Shown here in pieces: positions 16,708 through 25,513 of a stretch of DNA of 64,000 bases (its first letter is position 1; each line of letters opens with the position of its first letter). The notes beneath the pieces are model-generated. The model did not search any database, was not told the DNA's origin, and saw only the letters and a program-made list of their open reading frames with translations. Origin of the DNA: UBA1756 sp045132235 (GTDB lineage Bacteria > Bacteroidota > Bacteroidia > Bacteroidales > WCHB1-69); NCBI GenBank assembly GCA_045132235.1, contig JBGURX010000038.1, forward strand, positions 1 through 64,000. Reading direction: 5' to 3'. The position numbers were made by a program, and so were the translations under genes.

Positions 16708-19149
16708 ATGAAAAAGTATTTATTACTGCTGTCTGCGCTGGCCTGTCCCTTCCTTTTGTCGGCCAGTGAGGCGGATTTGACGCTTCCGAACTTCAAAGAT
16801 GTCACCTTTTTCAACGGTGCAGTCACCGGGCAGGCACTCCTGCTCTGGGGTTCCATCATCGTGCTTCTCGGACTATTGTTCGGGTTGTTCCAGGCACTGA
16901 GAATCAAGAAACATCCCGTACACCGTGCGATGAAGAGCGTGTCGAACACCATTTACGAGACCTGCAAGACCTACCTGCTGCAGCAGGGCAAGTTCCTGCT
17001 CATCCTGTTTGTCATCATCGGGGCAGTCATTTGCTTCTATTTCGGCGGATTGAACCACATGTCCATCGACCGCATCCTGCTCATCCTGCTGTGGACGATC
17101 TTGGGTATCGGCGGTTCCTATGCCGTGGCATGGTTCGGCATCCGCATCAACACATGGGCCAACTGCCGCACCTCCTTTGCTTCATTGGAGGGCAAGCCGT
17201 GGCCGGTGGTGAAGCTCCCCCTCCAGTCGGGCATGAGCGTCGGTTTGCTGCTCATCACCATCGAGCTGATTCTGATGCTTGTCATCCTGCTGTTCATCCC
17301 CAAAGACAGCGCCGGTGCATGTCTGATCGGTTTTGCTATTGGTGAATCGCTGGGTGCCAGTGCCTTGCGTATTGCCGGTGGTATCTTCACCAAGATTGCC
17401 GACATTGGTTCCGACCTGATGAAAGTGATTTTCAAGATTGGCGAGGATGACCCGCGCAACCCGGGTGTCATTGCCGACTGCACGGGTGACAATGCCGGTG
17501 ACAGCGTAGGCCCCACCGCCGACGGTTTCGAGACCTATGGTGTGACGGGCGTGGCCCTCATCTCGTTCATCATCCTTGCACTCGCCTCCAGTCCCGAGCT
17601 GCAGGCTCTTCTGATTGTCTGGATTTTCGCCATGCGTATCCTCATGGTGTTCACCTCCGTTTTCTCCTACGGTATCAACCAGTGGATTTCCGCTGCCAAA
17701 TACAAGAAAGCCAGCAACTTCAACTTTGAAGCCCCGCTCACCTCTTTGGTATGGATCACCTCCATCATCTCCATCATTGTGACGTATGCCATCAGCTATC
17801 TGCTGCTCAACAACTACCAGATTGCGGCCACAGACTCTCTGATTGGCGGTTTGCAGCCTGACCCGAGCATGTGGTGGCGTTTGGCCTCCATCATCAGTTT
17901 GGGTACGCTGGCGGCGGCCATCATTCCCGAGCTCACCAAGGCATTCACCAGTTCCAACTCCCGCCACGTGCAGGAGGTAGTGACAGCCTCGCGCGAGGGC
18001 GGTTCCTCTCTCACCATCCTTTCCGGTATGGTAGCCGGCAACTTCAGTGCCTTCTGGAAAGGCCTTGTGATGATGGGCCTGATGTTTGTCGCTTTCATGG
18101 TTTCCTGCAGCGGTCTCAACATCTTCGGCGACTACTCCGCCATCTTCGCCTTCGGCCTTGTGGCCTTCGGTTTCCTCGGCATGGGTCCCGTGACCATCGC
18201 GGTGGACAGCTACGGACCGGTAACCGACAATGCACAGTCGGTGTTCGAGCTTTCGCAGATTGAAAGCATCCCCGCCATCAAGTCCGACATCGAGAAAGAG
18301 TACGGCTTTGTACCGAACTTTGAGAAGGGCAAGTACTTCTTGGAGGCCAACGACGGAGCCGGTAACACCTTCAAGGCCACGGCCAAGCCCGTGCTCATCG
18401 GCACGGCAGTGGTCGGTGCCACCACCATGATTTTCGCCATCATCCTGATGCTCAAGAAAGCAGGTCTGCTGGACCTCAGTCTGACGAACGCTCCGGTCAT
18501 CCTCGGTTTCATCACCGGCGGTGCGGTCATCTACTGGTTCAGCGGTGCCTCCATGCAGGCCGTCACCACGGGTGCCTACCGTGCAGTGGAGTTCATCAAG
18601 CAGAACCTCAATCTCGACAAGAGCGAGGCCGACATCGAGGATTCAAAGACCGTGGTGAGAATCTGCACCCGCTATGCACAGCAGGGCATGTGGAACATCT
18701 TCGCCGTGATTTTCTGCCTCACCTTGGCTTTCGCCTTCTTCGACCCCAACTTCTTCGTTTCCTACCTCATCTCACTGGCTGTGTTCGGTCTGTTCCAAGC
18801 CATCTACATGGCCAATGCCGGTGGTGCGTGGGATAACGCCAAGAAGGTAGTGGAAGTGGACTTGCAGGAGAAAAACACTGATCTGCACGCCGCCACGGTG
18901 GTGGGCGACACGGTGGGTGACCCCTATAAGGACACCTCTTCCGTGGCCATGAACCCCATCATCAAGTTCTCCACGCTGTTCGGCATGCTGGCCGCGGAAA
19001 TCGCCGTGGTGATGAAGCTGGCCGCCCAGAATGGTGACGCGACCGACTACACTCCCTACATCGGCGCTGCATTCCTCGTGGTGGGTTTAGTGTTTGTGTA
19101 TCGTTCCTTCTACGGCATGAGAATCAAAACCGAGAAAAAGAAAAAATAG
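16708..19149 (+). CDS. hppA: Membrane-bound proton-translocating pyrophosphatase, divergent K+-independent type
   Basis: The protein has 813 residues, longer than the usual 670-770, with about 16 hydrophobic segments. It hydrolyses pyrophosphate to pump cations across the inner membrane. Substrate-binding blocks are present: EDDPRNPGVIADCTGDNAGD near 250 and a C-terminal AGGAWDNAKK followed by GDTVGDPYKDTS. Several positions differ from common HppA: GDSVGPTADGFETYG replaces GDCAGMAADLFE. The segment GNTFKATAKP carries lysine where K+-dependent enzymes have alanine (GNTTAA). A divergent subfamily of H+-pumping, Na+-regulated enzymes is described as keeping this lysine. I therefore favour H+ transport without K+ dependence, which is an inference. 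The first 20 residues look like a signal peptide (LLLLSALACPFLLSASEA). It has its own promoter and appears monocistronic. Confidence 0.9.
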   Translation: MKKYLLLLSALACPFLLSASEADLTLPNFKDVTFFNGAVTGQALLLWGSIIVLLGLLFGLFQALRIKKHPVHRAMKSVSNTIYETCKTYLLQQGKFLLILFVIIGAVICFYFGGLNHMSIDRILLILLWTILGIGGSYAVAWFGIRINTWANCRTSFASLEGKPWPVVKLPLQSGMSVGLLLITIELILMLVILLFIPKDSAGACLIGFAIGESLGASALRIAGGIFTKIADIGSDLMKVIFKIGEDDPRNPGVIADCTGDNAGDSVGPTADGFETYGVTGVALISFIILALASSPELQALLIVWIFAMRILMVFTSVFSYGINQWISAAKYKKASNFNFEAPLTSLVWITSIISIIVTYAISYLLLNNYQIAATDSLIGGLQPDPSMWWRLASIISLGTLAAAIIPELTKAFTSSNSRHVQEVVTASREGGSSLTILSGMVAGNFSAFWKGLVMMGLMFVAFMVSCSGLNIFGDYSAIFAFGLVAFGFLGMGPVTIAVDSYGPVTDNAQSVFELSQIESIPAIKSDIEKEYGFVPNFEKGKYFLEANDGAGNTFKATAKPVLIGTAVVGATTMIFAIILMLKKAGLLDLSLTNAPVILGFITGGAVIYWFSGASMQAVTTGAYRAVEFIKQNLNLDKSEADIEDSKTVVRICTRYAQQGMWNIFAVIFCLTLAFAFFDPNFFVSYLISLAVFGLFQAIYMANAGGAWDNAKKVVEVDLQEKNTDLHAATVVGDTVGDPYKDTSSVAMNPIIKFSTLFGMLAAEIAVVMKLAAQNGDATDYTPYIGAAFLVVGLVFVYRSFYGMRIKTEKKKK

Positions 19150-19193
19150 TCTGACGGCTATACATATTTATTATTCATTTAATAAGCAAAAAA

Positions 19194-20339
19194 ATGAAGC
19201 GAATCCTTCCGTTCCTTCTTGTCGCCCTTGCAGCGACCTTCCTTACCGCATGCAGCAACAGCAAAGCCAAAAACGACGAAGCCATCAAGGTGGCCGACGA
19301 CGAGGTGATTGTCTATTTCTGCAAAGACATCACCCCCGAGAACATTCTGAAGCTGTACGAGGCTTTGGGCGTGAAGCATGAGGGCAAGATCGGCCTGAAG
19401 GTGCACTTTGGGGAGGATGGCAACCAGAACTTCCTGAACCCCGAACTGTTGCGCCCGCTGGTGAAAAAGACGAACGCCACTTTTGTGGAGACCAACGTGC
19501 TGTATGTCAGCAAGCGCCGTTTCACCGACCAGCACATCGCCTTGGCCAAGGAGCACGGCTTCACCTTCGCACCCATCGACATATTGGATGCGGACGGGGA
19601 GATTGAATACGATGCCAAGGGGCTGAAGCATTTCGACAAGATCAAGACGGGAAGTCATTTCGCCAATTACGATGCCTACATCATCTATTCGCACTTCAAA
19701 GGTCACGGTTCGGCCGGTTTCGGCGGGGCCATCAAGAACGTGTCGATGGGGTTCGCCTCGCCGGGCGGCAAAATGGCCATGCATGCCTCGAACGTGCCGG
19801 CGGTCAGGAACGGCCACAAATGCGTGCACTGCAACCGCTGTGTGCAGCAGTGTCCGGCCAACGCCATCGTGCTCACCGAAGGCGGTCCTGTGATCGACAG
19901 CAGCAAGTGCCTTGGCTGCGCCAAGTGCATCGCGGAATGCGGCTTCGGCATCTTCAGTCCCGACAAATTCAGTTCGGGAGAGGAATTCCTCGAGAAGCTG
20001 GTGGAATATGCGAAGGTGTTTGTGGAGCAGAAGCCGATGGTGTTCATCAACGTGATGGACAACATCTCAAAGACGTGCGACTGCTCTGCGAAGGCCCCGA
20101 AGCCCTTCATGGACAAAATCGGGGCGGTGGCTTCTACCGACATTGTGGCTGTAGATATGGTCTGCCACGAGCTGTGTGCCAAGAAACAGCACACCGAAGA
20201 TGCCTTCAAGGATGTGAACGACGTGAGCGGACTCGGGCAGTGCGAATACGCTGCCAAATTAGGCATGGGCAAGACAAAATACGTGCTGGTGGATGTCACC
20301 ACCGGCAAGCGCATCACCCTGGAGGAAGCGTTGAAATAG
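19194..20339 (+). CDS. DUF362 protein with two [4Fe-4S] ferredoxin motifs and a lipoprotein signal
   Basis: The protein has 381 residues. It starts with a lipoprotein signal whose lipobox is LTAC with Cys20, followed by SNSK. The DUF362 domain fills most of the rest, interrupted by a bacterial ferredoxin segment: CVHCNRCVQQCP near residues 209-222 and CLGCAKCIAEC near 239-249. A further CDC and a C-terminal Cys cluster (MVCHELC) could add ligands. The function of DUF362 is unknown, although the ferredoxin motifs point to electron transfer. A Sec-type lipoprotein signal on an iron-sulfur protein is odd, because clusters are normally made in the cytoplasm. It is followed by recF after 21 bases on the same strand, probably one transcript. 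Confidence 0.85.
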   Translation: MKRILPFLLVALAATFLTACSNSKAKNDEAIKVADDEVIVYFCKDITPENILKLYEALGVKHEGKIGLKVHFGEDGNQNFLNPELLRPLVKKTNATFVETNVLYVSKRRFTDQHIALAKEHGFTFAPIDILDADGEIEYDAKGLKHFDKIKTGSHFANYDAYIIYSHFKGHGSAGFGGAIKNVSMGFASPGGKMAMHASNVPAVRNGHKCVHCNRCVQQCPANAIVLTEGGPVIDSSKCLGCAKCIAECGFGIFSPDKFSSGEEFLEKLVEYAKVFVEQKPMVFINVMDNISKTCDCSAKAPKPFMDKIGAVASTDIVAVDMVCHELCAKKQHTEDAFKDVNDVSGLGQCEYAAKLGMGKTKYVLVDVTTGKRITLEEALK

Positions 20340-20344
20340 AGCTT

Positions 20345-20351
20345 GAGGAGG
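20345..20351 (+). promoter_or_regulatory. Strong Shine-Dalgarno for recF
   Basis: GAGGAGG lies 9 bases before the ATG at 20361. It decides the start, because an in-frame TTG at 20343 lies before this site. Such purine-rich sites are uncommon in Bacteroidota, where AT-rich leaders prevail. Confidence 0.5.
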
Positions 20352-20360
20352 CAGACCGGC

Positions 20361-21464
20361 ATGTACCTTCACTCCATTCAGATCACCAACTTCAAGAACT
20401 ACGAACAGGCGGATTTCACCTTTTCGGAGAATGTGAATGCGGTGGTGGGCGACAACGGGTCGGGCAAGACCAACCTGCTGGATGCCATCCACTACTTATC
20501 GTTTTGCAAGAGTTACTTCTCGGCACAGGACCAGCAGTCGGTGCGGTTTGACACCGATTTTTTCGCGATACACGGAGAGTTTGTCGGGCAGCAGGACGAG
20601 CGCACGCGGCGGGTGAGCTGCATCTACAAGGCGGGCGGTCGCAAGGTGATGAAGCTGAACCAGAAGGAGTATGAGCGGCTGAGCGAGCACATCGGGGCAT
20701 TCCCCTCCATCATGGTGGCGCCGGTGGACAGCAACCTGATCCACGAGGGCAGCGAGTTGCGCCGCAAGTTCTTCGACATGATCATCTCGCAGTTCGACAA
20801 GGAGTACCTGCAGTCGCTGATTGCATACCAGAAGTTGCTGGCGCAACGCAACTCGCTGCTGAAACAGATGTTCGAGCAGGGGCACTACGATCGTTCGCTG
20901 GTGCAGATTTACGACCTGCAGATGGCACCGCTGGCGCAGTCGGTGCATGAGCGGAGAGGGGCTTTTCTTTCTGATATACAGCCTATTTTCCAAAAGCATT
21001 ACGAGTTTCTGGCCGACAGTCGCGAAGAGGTGGGCATTGCTTACCAGTCGGCGCTGCACGAGGCGACGATGGAGGAGTTGCTGCGCAGGAACGAGCAGGC
21101 GGATTTCAGAAGCGGTTTCACCTGCGCGGGGGTGCACAAAGACGACTACGAATTCGTGATGAACGGAAAAAATGTCCGAAAGTACAGTTCGCAGGGGCAG
21201 CAGAAAACCTTCCTATTGGCACTGAAACTCACGCAGTTTGACTATATTTTCGAGAAAAAAAAGGTAAAACCCATCCTTTTATTAGACGATATTTTCGACA
21301 AACTAGACGAGAAACGCATTCAAAAACTTTTGTATTTAGTTGGGAATGAACACTTTGGACAAGTATTTCTTTCCGATACCGACCCCAAGAGAGTGGAGCG
21401 GATTTTGACGGCTCACGACATCAGTCACAAGATTTTCACCATCACCAGCCATCCTTCAGTTTAA
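20361..21464 (+). CDS. recF: DNA replication and repair protein RecF
   Basis: The protein has 367 residues, typical for RecF. It is an SMC-like ATPase: Walker A GDNGSGKTNLLDAIHYL near residues 33-49, the signature SSQGQQKTFLLALK near 280 and Walker B ILLLDDIFDKLDE near 308. RecF loads RecA at single-strand gaps together with RecO and RecR. In many bacteria recF sits next to dnaA or dnaN. Here it follows the DUF362 gene and precedes acpP, which has its own promoter. Conserved RecF regions include NFKNYE at the N-terminus and VFLSDTDPKR near the end. Confidence 0.95.
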   Translation: MYLHSIQITNFKNYEQADFTFSENVNAVVGDNGSGKTNLLDAIHYLSFCKSYFSAQDQQSVRFDTDFFAIHGEFVGQQDERTRRVSCIYKAGGRKVMKLNQKEYERLSEHIGAFPSIMVAPVDSNLIHEGSELRRKFFDMIISQFDKEYLQSLIAYQKLLAQRNSLLKQMFEQGHYDRSLVQIYDLQMAPLAQSVHERRGAFLSDIQPIFQKHYEFLADSREEVGIAYQSALHEATMEELLRRNEQADFRSGFTCAGVHKDDYEFVMNGKNVRKYSSQGQQKTFLLALKLTQFDYIFEKKKVKPILLLDDIFDKLDEKRIQKLLYLVGNEHFGQVFLSDTDPKRVERILTAHDISHKIFTITSHPSV

Positions 21465-21556
21465 TTTTGTAAAAAATAAATCATTGTCTATCAATTTTAT
21501 AAGAATTATAACAGAAAAATATGAAAGACGATGATTCCCCAATCAAAAAAAAGTAG

Positions 21557-21564
21557 TACTTTTG
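21557..21564 (+). promoter_or_regulatory. -7 promoter element for acpP-fabF-rnc
   Basis: TACTTTTG followed by CACAA matches TAnnTTTG, 24 bp before the acpP ATG. It gives a short AT-rich leader. Confidence 0.55.
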
Positions 21565-21588
21565 CACAAATTTTTAAAGTGAATTACA

Positions 21589-21825
21589 ATGGAAGAATTG
21601 ATCGAAGAAGTAAAAGAAATCATCGCAGAGAAATTAAGCGTTGACAAAGAAGACATCACCTTGGAGAAGAGTTTCACCGCTGACCTTGGTGCTGATTCGC
21701 TTGACACTGTCGAATTGATTATGGAATTCGAGAAGAAGTTCAACATCACGATTCCTGATGAAGTGAGCGAAACGATTCACACGGTTGGCGACGCTGTAGA
21801 ATACATCAAGAATAACCGCAAATAA
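21589..21825 (+). CDS. acpP: Acyl carrier protein
   Basis: The protein has 78 residues and is strongly acidic, as expected for ACP. The phosphopantetheine attachment site is Ser37 in LGADSLDTVEL. It carries growing acyl chains in type II fatty-acid synthesis in the cytoplasm. It is the first gene of an acpP-fabF-rnc block, an order conserved in many bacteria. fabF begins 17 bases after its stop codon. Confidence 0.97.
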   Translation: MEELIEEVKEIIAEKLSVDKEDITLEKSFTADLGADSLDTVELIMEFEKKFNITIPDEVSETIHTVGDAVEYIKNNRK

Positions 21826-21842
21826 CACTTTCCCCTCATCGT

Positions 21843-23087
21843 ATGGAATTGCGACGAGTTGTTGTTACCGGTATCGGAGCTCTGACACCGATTGGTAATA
21901 ATGTTGCCGAATATTGGGGCGGTCTCCTTACCGGGAGAAACGGTGTCAATTACATCACGCACTTTGACGCGAGCGGGTACAAGACCACTTTTGCCTGCGA
22001 GTTGAAGGGTTTTGACATGTCGAAATACATGGACCCGCGTGAGGCCCGCAAGATGGACAACTGTTCCCTCTATGCGATTGCCGCCTCAGTGGAGGCCATG
22101 ACGGATGCAGGGCTTGCACCCGGAACCTACAATCCCGACCGTGCGGGAGCCATCATCGGCACTGGCATCGGCGGGGTGACCACCAGTTCGTACGAGATCT
22201 TCGACGAGGCCGCACGGGGTGGAGTTCCGAAGTACAGCCCGTTTTTCATTCTCCGTTCGTTAAGCAACATGATTGCCGGCAACCTCTCGCTCCGCTTCGG
22301 ACTAAGGGGGCCGGCCTACATCGTTTCCGCTGCCTGCACATCGGCGGCGGTGGCGTTGTGGAATGCCTGCAATTTCATCCGGTCGGGACAGTGCGACCTG
22401 ATTCTCACGGGCGGCACGGAGGCCGGCATTGCGCCGGTGGGCATCGGCGGCTTCAACAGCATGCGTGCCCTCTCCACCCGCAACGACGACATCCGCACCG
22501 CATCACGCCCCTTTTCCATCGGGCGCGACGGTTTCGTGATGGGAGAAGGATCCGGCATCCTGATACTGGAGGAGTATGAACACGCGGTCAAGCGCGGCGC
22601 CAAGATATACGCCGAAGTGGCCGGCATCGGACTCACCTCCGACGCCTACCACTCGACCCATCCGCGTCCGGACGGCGCCGGTGCCCGTCTGGCCATGAAA
22701 CTCGCCTTGCAGGAAGGCCGTATCGCCCCGGAAGATGTGAAACACATCAACACGCACGGCACCTCCACCCCGCTGGGCGACAGCGCCGAATGCCGCGCCA
22801 TACAGGACCTTTTCGGCACGCATGCCAAAGACATTCTCTTCAACTCCACCAAGTCAATGACCGGTCACCTGATGGGTGCCGGCACCGCCATCGAGAGTAT
22901 CGCCACCATTATGGAGCTCCAGAACGGCGTGGTGCACCCCACCATCAACTTCATGGGACGCGATCCCGAGTTGCCCGACTGGAACTTCTGCATCTACGGT
23001 CCAGAGGAATGTAAAACCGACTATGCCTTGTGTAACGCCTTCGGATTTGGCGGACACAACGCAGCCATTCTTTACAAGAAAATATAA
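21843..23087 (+). CDS. fabF: 3-oxoacyl-ACP synthase II
   Basis: The protein has 414 residues, the usual length for FabF. It catalyses chain elongation by condensing acyl-ACP with malonyl-ACP. The thiolase-fold catalytic triad is visible: Cys165 in VSAACTSAAVAL, a His in INTHGTSTPLGD and a His in STKSMTGHLMGA. The C-terminal NAFGFGGHN loop is also present. The VVVTGIGALTPIGNNV start is conserved. It is co-transcribed with acpP upstream and rnc 11 bases downstream. Confidence 0.96.
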   Translation: MELRRVVVTGIGALTPIGNNVAEYWGGLLTGRNGVNYITHFDASGYKTTFACELKGFDMSKYMDPREARKMDNCSLYAIAASVEAMTDAGLAPGTYNPDRAGAIIGTGIGGVTTSSYEIFDEAARGGVPKYSPFFILRSLSNMIAGNLSLRFGLRGPAYIVSAACTSAAVALWNACNFIRSGQCDLILTGGTEAGIAPVGIGGFNSMRALSTRNDDIRTASRPFSIGRDGFVMGEGSGILILEEYEHAVKRGAKIYAEVAGIGLTSDAYHSTHPRPDGAGARLAMKLALQEGRIAPEDVKHINTHGTSTPLGDSAECRAIQDLFGTHAKDILFNSTKSMTGHLMGAGTAIESIATIMELQNGVVHPTINFMGRDPELPDWNFCIYGPEECKTDYALCNAFGFGGHNAAILYKKI

Positions 23088-23098
23088 AAACCAGCGTT

Positions 23099-23824
23099 TT
23101 GTTCAGCATAGGCAAACCCACCGATCCACACGCGAAGGAGATTGCAAAGTTTCTCCGCAACGTCATCGGCATACGCCCCGGCAACCTTGAGATTTACCTC
23201 ACCGCGCTGACCCACCGTTCGGCATCGAGCAACGTGATGGAGGGGCATAACCTGAACAACGAACGCCTTGAATATCTGGGAGATGCCGTGTTGGATGCCA
23301 TCATGGCAGAATTCCTTTTCAAAAAATATCCTTTGAAATTTGAAGGCGAGCTCACCGAGATGCGCTCCAAATTGGTGAGCCGCGAGCGGCTGGGACAGTT
23401 GTCGCGCAAGATGCACCTCAACGAGCTCATCACCATCAACCCCAACGCCCATGCCAAGTCGGCGGGCGGCGACGCCTTCGAAGCCCTCGTGGGCGCGCTC
23501 TTTTTGGACAAAGGGTACGAAAAGACCAAGCAGATTGTGCTCAAGAAAATCTTCGAAAGCAACTACAATCTGGACGAGATTGTGAAGGAGGATATCAACT
23601 TCAAGAGCAAGATCATCAACTGGGCACAGCACAACCACAAGAAGGTGGTCTTCGACCATGAGATTGTGGAACAGCGTCGCAACTCGCGGCTCTATCGCGT
23701 AAAACTCACCCTCGACGGGCAGCCCTGCGCCGAAGGGCTGGAGTACACCATCAAGAAGGCCGAACAGATTGCCGCCCAGCGGGCTTGCGACAAGATTTTC
23801 CCCAAAGAAGAAGAGGAAAAATAA
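23099..23824 (+). CDS. rnc: Ribonuclease III
   Basis: The protein has 241 residues. The catalytic signature NNERLEYLGDAVLDAIMAE is near residues 51-69, with the second acidic site in GDAFEALVGALFLD near 123. A double-stranded RNA-binding domain occupies about residues 165-238 (AEGLEYTIKKAEQIAAQRA). It processes rRNA precursors and structured RNAs. The start is set at TTG (23099), 11 bases after fabF. The next in-frame ATG is inside the nuclease domain, and no ATG or GTG start lies in the gap. Translation may depend on coupling to fabF. Confidence 0.95.
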   Translation: MFSIGKPTDPHAKEIAKFLRNVIGIRPGNLEIYLTALTHRSASSNVMEGHNLNNERLEYLGDAVLDAIMAEFLFKKYPLKFEGELTEMRSKLVSRERLGQLSRKMHLNELITINPNAHAKSAGGDAFEALVGALFLDKGYEKTKQIVLKKIFESNYNLDEIVKEDINFKSKIINWAQHNHKKVVFDHEIVEQRRNSRLYRVKLTLDGQPCAEGLEYTIKKAEQIAAQRACDKIFPKEEEEK

Positions 23825-23836
23825 CTTTCACCCACC

Positions 23837-25420
23837 ATGATACAAATCCGTCCTTTCTGTATCGTCCTTATCGTCACCCTTATATCTTTTTTGACAGGAT
23901 GCCGGCACAAGCCTGACGACAAGAAAGAGGAAACGGTCAAGGGAAACACAGAAAAAACAGCGGCACTTGCTCCCCTACCCGACACCATTTACTCCTCTGT
24001 GGAGGCTTTGGAATACACGATTACCGTGTTTGACTCGCTGACCGACGGGCATTTGGCTTGGATGGAGGACCCCTACACCGAAGCGCCCGGCGTGTTCACC
24101 TTCCGCGGCAACCATCAGCGCAATGCCGACTTCCACGGCACTGTGAAGGGCAGGCCCGACACGGTGGTCATCGACTGGGTGTTCCGCACCGGCTTCGACG
24201 AGCGGGTCACCAGCTTCGGCAGCTGGGGCGGCGGCACCGGATGGACCGGACAGCCGCTGTATGTGGAGTGGCCCGACAGCTGCATGGAGCGGTTCCGCAA
24301 AGAGAGTACGGCACTCACCAAACACTTTGACAAACAAGAGATTATCATCGGTTCATTGGATGCACACCTTTATTTCATCAACTTCCAGACCGGCGACTCG
24401 TCGCGGCGCAGCTTTTACGTAGGCAACACCATCAAAGGCACGCCCTCGCTGGACCCCGACCTGAACGGCAACCTGTACGTGGGACAGGGAATCCCGTGCG
24501 TGCAGCCCTTCGGCGCGCTGACCTTCAACCTGTTCAGCCACCGGCGGACACAGATGTTCGGACGCGACGGGCGGGCACAGCGGCATTGGCACGCCTACGA
24601 CTCCTCCCCCATCCGCGTCGGCCAGTTTCTGTTCCGGCTGGGCGAGAACGGCACCGTTTACAAGTTCCTCTGCACCGGCGACACGCTGAAACTGCACTCC
24701 ACGCTGCGCTACCATGCCAAAGGCCGCGGGGCGGCGGGCATCGAATCGTCGATGGCGGTGTATCGCAACTACGGCTATTTCTCTGACAACCATGGCAATA
24801 TCGTCTGCATCAACCTCAACAACCTGCAGCCTGTATGGCACTACTTCAACCACGACGACAGCGATGGCACACCCGTTCTGGAAGTGGAAGATGGAATTCC
24901 CTATCTCTATACCGGCTGCGAGATTGACAAACAGCAGACCGGCTACGGTTATCTTACCAAGCTGAATGCCCTCAACGGCGAGGAGGTGTGGTCAACGGCC
25001 GTGGAGGGCTGCAAAGCCACCTTCAACGGCAAGCACTTCGACGGCGGTTTCTATGCCACGCCGCTGTTGGGACAAGGAAACTGTAAACATTTGATATTCG
25101 CCAACTTCGTGCGCAACACTCCGCCAATGTCGGGAGATTTCATGGCCTTCAACAAGCAGACAGGCGAAGTGATTTACCGCATTCCACTTCGATACTACGC
25201 ATGGTCGTCGCCCGTCGCCTTGTACAATGAGAACAACGAGATGTTCATCTTCACCGGCGACACCACGGGATACATCTATCTGATTGACGCCGCGACCGGC
25301 GAGGTGATTTTCAAGAAATTAGTGGGCAATAATTTCGAGTCATCGCCCGTTGTAATTAATAACCATGTGGTGGTGGGCTCGCGCGGACAGGAGATTTATA
25401 AGTTTACGGTGGGGAGGTGA
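23837..25420 (+). CDS. PQQ-like beta-propeller lipoprotein
   Basis: The protein has 527 residues. It has a lipoprotein signal peptide with lipobox LTGC at Cys22 and then a charged linker (RHKPDDKKEE). The remainder contains repeated propeller blades resembling BamB/PQQ-repeat proteins: IIGSLDAHLYFINFQTG, GYFSDNHGNIVCINLNN, IYLIDAATGEVIFKKL and VVVGSRGQEIYKF. These motifs lack the cofactor ligands of true quinoprotein dehydrogenases as far as I can tell. It is probably outer-membrane or periplasmic. BamB-like scaffolding or a binding role is possible but not shown. It starts 12 bases after rnc and ends in a repeat-filled gap. Confidence 0.8.
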   Translation: MIQIRPFCIVLIVTLISFLTGCRHKPDDKKEETVKGNTEKTAALAPLPDTIYSSVEALEYTITVFDSLTDGHLAWMEDPYTEAPGVFTFRGNHQRNADFHGTVKGRPDTVVIDWVFRTGFDERVTSFGSWGGGTGWTGQPLYVEWPDSCMERFRKESTALTKHFDKQEIIIGSLDAHLYFINFQTGDSSRRSFYVGNTIKGTPSLDPDLNGNLYVGQGIPCVQPFGALTFNLFSHRRTQMFGRDGRAQRHWHAYDSSPIRVGQFLFRLGENGTVYKFLCTGDTLKLHSTLRYHAKGRGAAGIESSMAVYRNYGYFSDNHGNIVCINLNNLQPVWHYFNHDDSDGTPVLEVEDGIPYLYTGCEIDKQQTGYGYLTKLNALNGEEVWSTAVEGCKATFNGKHFDGGFYATPLLGQGNCKHLIFANFVRNTPPMSGDFMAFNKQTGEVIYRIPLRYYAWSSPVALYNENNEMFIFTGDTTGYIYLIDAATGEVIFKKLVGNNFESSPVVINNHVVVGSRGQEIYKFTVGR

Positions 25421-25491
25421 AAATTGAAAGTTGAGAGTTGAGAGTTGAGAGTTGAAAGTTAAGAAGTTAAGAAGTTAAGAAACTAAGAAAT
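25421..25491. repeat. Degenerate heptamer repeats (GTTGAGA / AAGTTAAG type) before the MuiA-like gene
   Basis: The gap is filled with tandem near-repeats: GAGAGTT units repeated three to four times, then AAGTTAAG units repeated about three times. A related run lies at 27164-27198 on the other side of the gene. The 13-mer TGAAAATTGAAAG overlaps the end of the upstream gene at 25418-25430 and recurs at 27820-27832. Confidence 0.7.
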
Positions 25492-25513
25492 TAGGTCATT
25501 AAAAAACATAATT

